Notes under the pieces: model-generated
Seen by the model: the letters and a program-made list of their open reading frames with translations, nothing else
Databases searched by the model: none
What the model was told of the DNA's origin: nothing
Translations under genes and position numbers: made by a program
In this document: in pieces, positions 1 through 7,755 of the stretch
Numbering within the stretch: the first letter of the stretch is position 1
How the letters are laid out: each line of letters starts with the position of its first letter
Origin: an uncultured Clostridia bacterium
GTDB taxonomy: Bacteria > Bacillota > Clostridia > Christensenellales > Borkfalkiaceae
Assembly: GCA_934271065.1 (NCBI GenBank)
Contig: CAKQQQ010000010.1
Location: 1-49,697 of the forward strand
DNA: 49,697 nucleotides
Reading direction: 5' to 3'

Positions 1-250
1 AACCATGGTCTGACGGTGTGTTTTTGACTAATACTGCGTTGCGCTCACGGGTTATACGGACAGTATTAACCCCTTCGCGCGCCTTATCTTAGCCTAAAAA
101 CACGCCGTCAGACTTGCCGGCAACAAAAACGCCGATATTTTCGATGATTTGTTGCAAAGGCGAGAACGGTAGTACTATACGTACATCGTCCGAGAATTTG
201 CAAAAAAGCGCGTAAATAGCGGCGTTTTTGCAAGGTTCGTATTATTTTTG
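1..250 (-). repeat. Dispersed structured repeat, copy 1 (cut by window edge)
   Basis: This copy has no coding capacity. It matches the reverse complement of the repeat at 41076-41358 over most of its length, and part of it recurs at 17546-17646. It folds as two adjacent hairpins: arms 8-31 and 89-113, with an inner stem 49-57/63-72; and arms around 124-135 and 217-230. They are enclosed by an outer stem whose right arm ends in GGTTCGTATTATT at about 234-246; the left arm would begin just before position 1. Arms differ from the 41-kb copy by paired substitutions. Its end lies 9 bases beyond a truncated rhaM. Strand is given relative to the 41-kb copy. Confidence 0.75.
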
Positions 251-258
251 TCTGGCAT

Positions 259-390
259 TCATATAGAATAATTTTTAATGCCCGCTTCGTCGAGAACTTG
301 CAGCATTTCGTTCCATATTTCATTATGCCTTTTTATATACTCGTCTTTTTTGCCTTCGTAAATTCTCGCTCTCCAAGCGTATTTTTCCAT
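259..390 (-). pseudogene. rhaM: Truncated L-rhamnose mutarotase (5' fragment)
   Basis: A 43-aa reading frame starts at ATG 390 after the ribosome site AGGGAG. It encodes MEKYAWRARIYEGKKDEYI..., with IWNEMLQVLDEAGIKNYSI at the end, the typical N-terminal half of RhaM/RhaU mutarotases (usually about 100 aa, interconverting alpha and beta L-rhamnose). It stops at TGA 259-261, next to the repeat that ends near 250, so it is probably disrupted by that insertion. The remainder could lie beyond position 1. It is the distal gene of the leftward sugar operon, which supports a rhamnose-containing substrate. It is too short to hold the family's full active site. Confidence 0.6.
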
Positions 391-399
391 ATAACTCCC

Positions 400-1514
400 T
401 TATTTCCGCAATATTATTTCGGCGATCTGACGATTTCCGTTCTCGGTGGTGTCGTAACTGATCCGTTTGCCGTCTTCGCTCCATCTGGCATGTAAATCGC
501 ATCTTATATCGATATCGTTTACCGGCGCAGAATATACTTTAATAAGTTCTTCCGATTTTTTCTTCGCAAAATCGTAATAGTATATCGAACGCATATCGTT
601 ATAAGGATATCCGTCGCCTATAAAACTTTTTCTGTCGGGCGAATAATTACAATGTATGTCGTTATGGTCGCAAAGCGGATCGTTCAATCTGCGACGCTCG
701 TCCGTCAAAACGTTAAAAAAGTATATCCCCCATTCGGGTAAACCCGAATAAATCATCAGGTTGTCGTCGTCTTTCCACGAATAATGCGAATTAACTTCGA
801 ATTTTGTCAACTGCGTTATATTTCCGTCCATATCGATAACCGCAAGCACGGTAGCCCACATTTTACCGTTTTCGGGAAAATTTCTGAATAAAAACACGCA
901 TTTAGTTCCCGACGGATTGAACGTTATATGATTAACTACGAGTTTTTTGTCCGTAAAAGGTTTTTCTTCAAACGTCTTTTTCATTGCGGAATAAGAAGCA
1001 ATCAGTTTTTTTCTTTCGTTCTTAAATCCACGATAAAAATTCCGTCGTCGTCGGGTGCGTTTACGTCTGTAAACGGATCGGGAATATTGCAATATCCGTA
1101 TCCTTTGCGAAAATCGTATATACGACTGAAATTTACAGACGCGGCCTTGCCCGAATTAAAATTTATCGCGGCAAACGGACGATCGTATTCGTCGATTTTT
1201 TTTCCGTCGATACCGACGATTCGCGACACGTAGCCTTTACCGTCAAAATCGTTGAATATAACGGATTTACCGCTTTCATACCATTGCAACATCGCGCCTT
1301 GCTGGAAATTCCACGCCTTCGTTTCGGATATTTTGAAAAACGCCCCGTCTTTAACGTAGCCGAGTTCGGCGATATCGTCCGCCGTCGGCTCGCGGTCGAG
1401 AAATTTAACTCTGTGGGCAAGGTGTTTTTCTTTCGTTCCGTCGTAAGGCTGTAAATCGTAATATCCGAAGAAATATTGATACCCGTCCGACGGCGTTATA
1501 ATCCTTTTCTCCAT
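400..1514 (-). pseudogene. Oligogalacturonate-lyase-like beta-propeller, split by a -1 frameshift
   Basis: Two overlapping frames, 1002-1514 (170 aa, from ATG 1514) and 400-about 1010, together read as one protein of about 370 aa. The first half has FFGYYDLQPYDGT and WNFQQGAMLQW; the second has HITFNPSG and DIRCDLHARWSEDGK. These match the oligogalacturonate lyase/TolB-like propeller family, which cleaves unsaturated oligogalacturonides. The break is at a seven-A run (1006-1012, read on the minus strand). The stop TGA follows directly, and a -1 slip on A AAA AAC restores the frame. This could be a true frameshift mutation, a sequencing error or programmed slippage. It lies between the oxidoreductase and rhaM in the operon. 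Confidence 0.6.
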
Positions 1515-1597
1515 AATGTTTTATCCCTGCAAAGTCGGTCGCCGACGGGCAAAATCGTTTCGACGCCGTCGCTACCGACTTTTATTTTTATCGCGCC

Positions 1598-2899
1598 TTA
1601 TTGCAATTCGTCGATGTCGACGATTCTTTTTTCTTTTTTGGAACGCTCCGCCGCGAACACGCAAAGATGCCCGTTGACGGAATCTTCGAGCGACGTGATC
1701 GATATGGAACTCCTGTCGCCGTTAAGGTACGCGACGAGATCGCGCATTATTGCGTAGTCTCCGCCGTTATGTCCGCCGAATTTTACGTTGTTCACGACTT
1801 CGGAATTTACGTCGATAGTCTCGGTTACTCCGTAAAATTTCGCGGGGTCGGCGTCGTATTTCCTTAAAACGACAACCCCTTCTTCGAGTTTGCCTTCTAT
1901 TTCGCCCTTATTGCCGACGATATGTATATATCTGTCGGGCTTGGTAGCCCCGCCTACGAGCGTAAACGTCGCCTGAGAGCCGTTTTTGAACGCGACTATG
2001 ACGTTTTGCCTGTCAACGATATTTCCGCCGGCAATATACGCGCACCTGCCGTAATTGTCGCGTTTCAGAAACTCTTCTTTTTCTTCGCGCGTTATCTCGT
2101 TAAGCGGCTTGTTCAGTTTATCCCAGACGAGAAACGGCATTACGTTAAGATCGAGATATTCGTGTTGCGCCGAATATCTGCAAGTCGCGTCGTATTTGCA
2201 CTTATAACAGAACTCCGCCGCGTCTTTCGGCATATTGTCTTTGATAAATTCGTGCCTGCCGCCTATGCTCGAAACGTAATCGGGCGAAGAAGAATTGTTA
2301 AGCCAGCACATAATATCGAGATCGTGGCAACACTTGGCAAGCAAAAAACTCGATCCGCATTTTTCTTCGCTGTTCCACTTACCGCGAACGTACGACGCAA
2401 GATAATGCTGACGGCAGACGTGTTCGTTCATCTCCATAGTCATAATTTCGCCTATCGCGCCGGAATTTATCAATTCTTTAATTTTTTTGTAAAACGGCGC
2501 GTAACGCAGAACGTGGCACACGAATATCCGCGCGCCTTTCTCTTCGGCGAACCGCTTGACGTCAAGCAATTCCTTTTCGTTAGGCACGATCGGCTTTTCG
2601 AGAAGAATATCGTACCCTTCGCGTAATATTTCCATCGTCGTTTCGTAATGGTACTGGTCCATAGTCGCGTTTACGACGAAGTCGCATTTAACTCCGCTTT
2701 TTACGAACTCGCCGAAATTCGCGAACAGTCTGTCGTCGGGCAGCCCGAATTTTTCTTTCGCTTCGAGTAATTTATACGCGTTCGGATCTACGACTGCCGC
2801 CACGCCGAACTCTTCGGGGCGTTCGAGCGCGTAATCCGCGTAAACCTGCCCCCTGTTGCCGTAGCCGACGATTACCGCGTAAAGTTTTCTTTTTTCCAT
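1598..2899 (-). CDS. Gfo/Idh/MocA-family NAD(P)-dependent sugar oxidoreductase
   Basis: The protein has 433 aa. An N-terminal Rossmann fold begins VIVGYGNRGQVYADYALE at about residues 9-26. The conserved LLEKPIVPNEKELLDVKRF segment follows near residue 100, equivalent to the EKP motif with the cofactor-binding lysine. The C-terminal part is the alpha/beta dimerisation domain, with NDGGDYAIMRD-like sequence near the end. Family members oxidise or reduce sugars, inositols or their phosphates in the cytosol. It is longer than the usual 330-380 aa because of a Cys-containing insert (AEFCYKCKYDATCRYSAQHE). It sits 34 bp downstream of the permease genes and probably processes the imported sugar. 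The exact substrate is not readable. Confidence 0.85.
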   Translation of the reverse strand: MEKRKLYAVIVGYGNRGQVYADYALERPEEFGVAAVVDPNAYKLLEAKEKFGLPDDRLFANFGEFVKSGVKCDFVVNATMDQYHYETTMEILREGYDILLEKPIVPNEKELLDVKRFAEEKGARIFVCHVLRYAPFYKKIKELINSGAIGEIMTMEMNEHVCRQHYLASYVRGKWNSEEKCGSSFLLAKCCHDLDIMCWLNNSSSPDYVSSIGGRHEFIKDNMPKDAAEFCYKCKYDATCRYSAQHEYLDLNVMPFLVWDKLNKPLNEITREEKEEFLKRDNYGRCAYIAGGNIVDRQNVIVAFKNGSQATFTLVGGATKPDRYIHIVGNKGEIEGKLEEGVVVLRKYDADPAKFYGVTETIDVNSEVVNNVKFGGHNGGDYAIMRDLVAYLNGDRSSISITSLEDSVNGHLCVFAAERSKKEKRIVDIDELQ

Positions 2900-2933
2900 A
2901 ATAATATATCAGAACTCCGTGTTTATCAAGTGT

Positions 2934-3794
2934 TTATAATTTCATTCCCGCGGCAAATTCTCCGCCCTTGAAATATTTCATACTGATTGCCGACGTGCAT
3001 ACGAGCGGAATACACGATATAACGTACATCGCGTACATCGCGCCTTTCGCGTCGTCGCTCGAAAACGTACCCTGCAAACTCAGCATTTTAGGCATCATAG
3101 TCATTTTCGTATCGAGAATAAGGCTCGGCCATAAATAATCGTTGTAATACGAGCCGAAAACCCCTACGAAATGAAAGAGAATTATCGCTATGGACAGCGG
3201 AACGGCTATGTTAAGGTAAATGTGAAAGTCGTTCGCGCCTTCTATCTGCGCGCTTTCGTAAATAGAGCGCGGTTGCTGGCTGAAAAAGGTACGGAACAAG
3301 AACAACGCGCCGACCTGCCCGCCCGCAAAATTCGGTAAAAGGTAGCCTATATAGGTGTCGCCGAGATGAAGGGTGTTCATTACGAACGGAACGAGTATGG
3401 GCATACCCATTATCGACGGCAACAACATTACCGCCATAAACGCCATAAAGAAAAAATCTTTGCCGTAAAAGTCCTTATACGCGAATATATACGCAAGAAC
3501 CGAACCGAGCAGACAGTTTACGAACGCGCCCGTCAAAGCGAGTATTATACTGCTTAAAAACGACGCGCCGACGCCGCCCCACGCCTTCGAGAAGTTGAAC
3601 GAAACGTTCCCGCCGACGGTTTTTACCTTGGGCAACGAAAATACGTTCGCTATGATTTCGCCGTTGGATTTAAGCGAGTTTATGACCGTGACGAAGAGCG
3701 ACATAAACGAAAATACCGTCGCGACGATTACGAAAACGCTTATGAAGATCTGAAAATCCAATCTGTAACACGCTTTTTTGATTTTCGTTTTCAT
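2934..3794 (-). CDS. Carbohydrate ABC transporter permease (MalG/AraQ type)
   Basis: The protein has 286 aa and about six membrane segments. The first is at about residues 13-38 (FQIFISVFVIVATVFSFMSL). The cytoplasmic EAA loop reads YESAQIEGANDFHIYLNIAVP at about residues 178-198 and contacts the ATPase. This is the second permease of a CUT1 importer. Its start lies 1 bp from the stop of the upstream permease, so the two are translated together. No ATP-binding gene is present in the locus; Firmicute CUT1 systems commonly share a distant MsmX/MsmK-type ATPase, and that is inferred here. Confidence 0.9.
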   Translation of the reverse strand: MKTKIKKACYRLDFQIFISVFVIVATVFSFMSLFVTVINSLKSNGEIIANVFSLPKVKTVGGNVSFNFSKAWGGVGASFLSSIILALTGAFVNCLLGSVLAYIFAYKDFYGKDFFFMAFMAVMLLPSIMGMPILVPFVMNTLHLGDTYIGYLLPNFAGGQVGALFLFRTFFSQQPRSIYESAQIEGANDFHIYLNIAVPLSIAIILFHFVGVFGSYYNDYLWPSLILDTKMTMMPKMLSLQGTFSSDDAKGAMYAMYVISCIPLVCTSAISMKYFKGGEFAAGMKL

Positions 3795-3795
3795 C

Positions 3796-6015
3796 TTAAT
3801 CTTCGAGACTCCTTTTCTGCTTTCTCAGATTCATAAACGTAGCGAAAAACAGCAACACGAAAATGACCGTGGCGTACGCCGAAGCCAGCCCGTAATTGTG
3901 GTTAAGCATATTCTGATACATTATGACGATAGGCGTACTCGTACCGTGATAACCGCTCGTCGTCGTGAACACCCTTGCGAAGTTCTGCAAAGAGTGAATG
4001 AACGACATTATGAATATATATTTGAGTTGCGGAACGATAAGCGGAATATCTATAAAGAACAGGCGTTTCCATATGCCTATCCCTTCGAGTTCCGCCGCTT
4101 CGTAATAACTCGACGGTATATTCATCATTCCGCCGTAAAAAATCAGATACCCGCCTACGAACGGGAAGCCCATCAGCAACACCGACCACTTCGCGTAAGC
4201 GGTATTGCCGAGAAAATCCACGGGCGTTCCGCCCAGCGACCTGATAATAAAATTCAACGCTCCGTATTCGGTGTCGTAAATACCCGTCTTCCAGATAAGC
4301 ATACCCGCGACCGACGGAACGACGCCCGTTATAAACAACAGCGTTCTAATTGTGTTCGATAACCTTGCCCATTTCATTACCGACAGGAAAAACGCGAACA
4401 ACAGCGGCGGGCCGATCGCCACGAACAGGTCGAAAGCGAGAAACAACGCCATATTCCCGAACGCTTCGCCGGACTTCGGCGAAGTGAACACTTCTTTATA
4501 GTTCGCGAAATTGTTCCATATCATCGACGGGTTTTCAAGCGTGTAATCGTAAAACGACAGCCGTATCGACGCCACCGCTTCGTAATAACAGAATATCACG
4601 AGCAGTATAAGCGACGGCAACATCGCGAGATATATGAGTTTTTGTCTGTATATCTTTTTTACGACCTTGATCGCCTTTTCCTGCCTGCGCCCGCCGACTA
4701 TAACCGCCAGAATTACAACCGCGACAGCCGCGACCGCGCCCGTAAGTATACCCGCCGTCAACAATCCTTTGAAAGTCTTTTCGGAAAGTTTACGCGATAT
4801 ATCCGTAAAACCGAGAATATTCTTCCCCGACGCGCCCGTCGCGTACTTGTCGGTATAAACGTAATACCAGTCGTTTTCCGACTTACCCCGTACTATTTTG
4901 GAAATATCGAATTTAACCGACACGGTCAATTCCACTTTTCCGTTTTCAAGGTCCACGCGCGAAACGCCGTCCGAACTCTCGTGAAGAACGTGCGCCTTTT
5001 TAGCGCGTCTGTCGTAAAACACGGACTTATGCGCGGCGGGCGTGGATTTAAGATACGCCCCGCGCACGCGATCGCATTCCATAGTTTCGCCGACTTCGAG
5101 ATAATCTATATCCGCCACGCCGAACGTGTGGATATATTCGTCCTGCGCGACGACGAAAAACTTACCGCTTTCTTCTACGAACGCCCCGCCGCGCGACGAG
5201 ACTCCGTCTAAATTGAAATAAAAATACTTACTCTTGTCTATACCGTCTACGAGATACGACCTGCCCTGACTTTCGTCGTAAATTTCGTCGGAAAAGTCGA
5301 ACGCTATTCTTAAAAATCCGCCGTCGTAAAGCAGGTAGACGTACCGCCCGTCGGAATCCAGACAATCGACGCCGGCCGCCATTTTTATCGCCGTAAGTTT
5401 GACTTTATCGTCGTTTTGCGTACAGGTATAAAGTTTCGTGGCGAGCGCGGCGGCGGATAAATCGTCGGCGGAATACCGCGTAAGCGACGCGACTTCCTGC
5501 CCCGAACAGACGATAAACAGATAGCCGTCGCGTTCGAGCATATCCACGCTGTCGGCAGTGCCGCCGAATTTTACCGTATCGTCTATAACGAACTCGTCGC
5601 CGTTTTTCTTCGCTTTGAAAAGCCACGAGTCGGAGTCGCCTTCGGTAACCGTTATTAAGCCCCAGTAATTATCGCCGTCGCCTTTATAGAATTTACGCAA
5701 AATTCCTTTTTCGAAACCGACCTTTTCGCCGACCATTCCGACGAAATCGTAATATTTTTCGGGCGTTTTGCGCTCGTTCATCAACGCCACCGTTCCGTCG
5801 GAAGCGGCGTACAACCAGTCTCCGTCGGCGTAAGTTACGACTTCCACCACGTTGTCGCCGCGCGTTTTTATGATTTTATCCCGCGGCAGACAAACGACCG
5901 ACGCGACGATCGTACAGATTGCCGCAACGAGAACGCCTACGGACGCGAACAACGCGATTCCGGATTTTCCCGCACGAAATTTCTTCGGTCGCGAAGCCCC
6001 TATTTGCTCTTCCAA
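3796..6015 (-). CDS. ABC sugar permease (MalF type) fused to a large extracytoplasmic domain
   Basis: The protein has 739 aa, far longer than the roughly 300 aa of MalF-type permeases. Residues 18-42 form a membrane anchor. Residues about 45-410 form an outside domain rich in short beta-strand repeats (for example YVYLLYDGGFLRIAF, FFVVAQDEYIHTF), compatible with a beta-propeller. A second membrane segment lies at about 415-438. From about 440 a complete permease core follows, with EAA loop YYEAAELEGIGIWKRLF near 635. It pairs with the downstream MalG-type permease and the upstream binding protein. The extra domain may sense or hold ligand, or help dock the binding protein; that is inference. 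Confidence 0.85.
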   Translation of the reverse strand: MEEQIGASRPKKFRAGKSGIALFASVGVLVAAICTIVASVVCLPRDKIIKTRGDNVVEVVTYADGDWLYAASDGTVALMNERKTPEKYYDFVGMVGEKVGFEKGILRKFYKGDGDNYWGLITVTEGDSDSWLFKAKKNGDEFVIDDTVKFGGTADSVDMLERDGYLFIVCSGQEVASLTRYSADDLSAAALATKLYTCTQNDDKVKLTAIKMAAGVDCLDSDGRYVYLLYDGGFLRIAFDFSDEIYDESQGRSYLVDGIDKSKYFYFNLDGVSSRGGAFVEESGKFFVVAQDEYIHTFGVADIDYLEVGETMECDRVRGAYLKSTPAAHKSVFYDRRAKKAHVLHESSDGVSRVDLENGKVELTVSVKFDISKIVRGKSENDWYYVYTDKYATGASGKNILGFTDISRKLSEKTFKGLLTAGILTGAVAAVAVVILAVIVGGRRQEKAIKVVKKIYRQKLIYLAMLPSLILLVIFCYYEAVASIRLSFYDYTLENPSMIWNNFANYKEVFTSPKSGEAFGNMALFLAFDLFVAIGPPLLFAFFLSVMKWARLSNTIRTLLFITGVVPSVAGMLIWKTGIYDTEYGALNFIIRSLGGTPVDFLGNTAYAKWSVLLMGFPFVGGYLIFYGGMMNIPSSYYEAAELEGIGIWKRLFFIDIPLIVPQLKYIFIMSFIHSLQNFARVFTTTSGYHGTSTPIVIMYQNMLNHNYGLASAYATVIFVLLFFATFMNLRKQKRSLED

Positions 6016-6021
6016 ACTTAA

Positions 6022-7740
6022 TTACCCCCCGTATTGATAGCCGTTGCCGGGATATTTATAGCAATTTACGTTCCATTTCTGCGCGGTGGCGTATTCGTTC
6101 CAGCCCCTTAAAAGAGCCGCCGCCCAGCGCGTTGCGAAAGCGTCGGTATCTATCGCGTCTCCGCCCGTACCGGCAAGATAATTCATATAGAGTTCGTTTC
6201 TCGTATCGGGCAGGTTTTTGTTTCCGCCGAGATTGAGAATCATATTACGGACGAATTCGTTGTTATCCGCAAGACCGGTAAACGTAATTTTATCCGTCGC
6301 GAAAAACGCCTTCCAGTTTTCGGGTATTTTAACGAGATTGTTTTTCACGAGAGTCAACCCTTTGGGCGTAACCGACGTTTTACTCAACGCGTCGTAATAA
6401 ATCGTCTGCCCGTAAGGCGACATAACGAATTTCATAAAGTCGAGATTGAGCGCGTCCTGCGCGGAATCGTGGTCGATTATCGACAAATACCCGCCGTTAC
6501 CGCCGACGTCTCTCGTCAGAGTGTTTTCGGGTACGAAACCGCCCTTGCTTATCATTTGCGGATAGTCGAAAAAGTCGATTTCGAAACCGTCGCTTTGACT
6601 GCTTAAAAACCCGAGCCCCGACCCCGAATAGTCGAGAATTATCTGCGGATCTTTTTTACCGTTCGTCTGCGTCTGGAATCTGTTACGCATCTCTTCCATA
6701 GTCGTCTGCTTCGCGCCCGACGGAAGAAACGCTTTCATCTTCTCGAACTGCCCGATAAACTCTTTGAATTTCGCGCTTTTCGCGCCGATATACTTATCCG
6801 AAGATTCTTCAAGCACCTTATTGAAAAGCCAGGTATAATCTATCGCGTAATTGATATCGTTTTCGGGATTTTCCGAAGTCGGATCGTAAACGTAACCCTT
6901 ATTCTTCATTATTCCTTCGTACTCGTTTCTGAAATAATAATCTCCGTAAACCCTTAACAACCACGAGAAGGTGTATTCGCCTATACTGTCTTTCGTGAGC
7001 GAAATTCCGAGCGGGTTGGAATAGCCCGCTTTCTGCATACACTCGCAAAGCCGTATTAAGTCGTCCCAGGTAACGGGGTTGCCGACTTCGCCGTTCTTGT
7101 TGACGTAACCCTGCTCTCCCGCCGCGCGCAAAGCGACGGTGTTGACGAACCACGCGGTCAACAGACTTTCGGAGTTCATTATATAAGTGCTGGTGTTAGT
7201 GCCTGTTTTATCGGTAATATACGCGTCTTCTTCGATTACGTTGCTCCAAGTCTTGTTCCCCGCGTAAGCGTTTCTGCCGTTTACGTAGGTGTACATATTT
7301 ATGCAATGCTTGTTTATAAGGCTCGAAACTATATTGCCCTGAACTATATCCCAGTCGGTGTTCTTGTTCGTAATCTGGTAAGTGAGCGCGTCTTTATACG
7401 TCGCCGACGAATAATTGTCTTCGTACAACTTGACCGTAACCGCGCCGCTGTGCAGACGCTCGTATTCTCTCGCCAACGCTCTCCAGCCGGGCTGTAACCC
7501 GTTGAAGACTATTACCACGTCTATTTTGCCTTCGCGCTGAACGATTTTTTCTTTGACGGGATAATAAGCGGAGTTGAAATCGCTGCCGAGATCGAGCGGC
7601 TCTACGCTGATCGTATCGGTCGGCTCGTCCACGCCCGGATTCGGATTGGTCTTTTTAACGCAACCGACGGTCGCCGAAAGCAGTACGGCGGCTGTAAGCG
7701 CGGATATTACGGATATTTTTCGTTTAGAAACTCTTTTCAT
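6022..7740 (-). CDS. Extracellular sugar-binding lipoprotein of the ABC importer
   Basis: The protein has 572 aa. A lipoprotein signal (MKRVSKRKISVISALTAAVL, then TVGC) gives lipidation at about Cys27. The mature protein has the type-1 solute-binding fold: IDVVIVFNGLQPGWRALAREY early on, and DFMKFVMSPYGQTIYYDALS near the C-terminus, as in CUT1 binding proteins. Its stop is 6 bp before the permease fusion start, and it is preceded by an 850-aa lipoprotein. It would capture the oligosaccharide at the outer membrane face. The ribosome site AAAAGGAG lies upstream of ATG 7740. Confidence 0.9.
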   Translation of the reverse strand: MKRVSKRKISVISALTAAVLLSATVGCVKKTNPNPGVDEPTDTISVEPLDLGSDFNSAYYPVKEKIVQREGKIDVVIVFNGLQPGWRALAREYERLHSGAVTVKLYEDNYSSATYKDALTYQITNKNTDWDIVQGNIVSSLINKHCINMYTYVNGRNAYAGNKTWSNVIEEDAYITDKTGTNTSTYIMNSESLLTAWFVNTVALRAAGEQGYVNKNGEVGNPVTWDDLIRLCECMQKAGYSNPLGISLTKDSIGEYTFSWLLRVYGDYYFRNEYEGIMKNKGYVYDPTSENPENDINYAIDYTWLFNKVLEESSDKYIGAKSAKFKEFIGQFEKMKAFLPSGAKQTTMEEMRNRFQTQTNGKKDPQIILDYSGSGLGFLSSQSDGFEIDFFDYPQMISKGGFVPENTLTRDVGGNGGYLSIIDHDSAQDALNLDFMKFVMSPYGQTIYYDALSKTSVTPKGLTLVKNNLVKIPENWKAFFATDKITFTGLADNNEFVRNMILNLGGNKNLPDTRNELYMNYLAGTGGDAIDTDAFATRWAAALLRGWNEYATAQKWNVNCYKYPGNGYQYGG

Positions 7741-7755
7741 AAAAATCTCCTTTTG

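Noticed and set aside
1922..2626. 234-aa plus-strand frame
   Set aside because: It is a shadow of the Gfo/Idh/MocA gene, which has clear family motifs.
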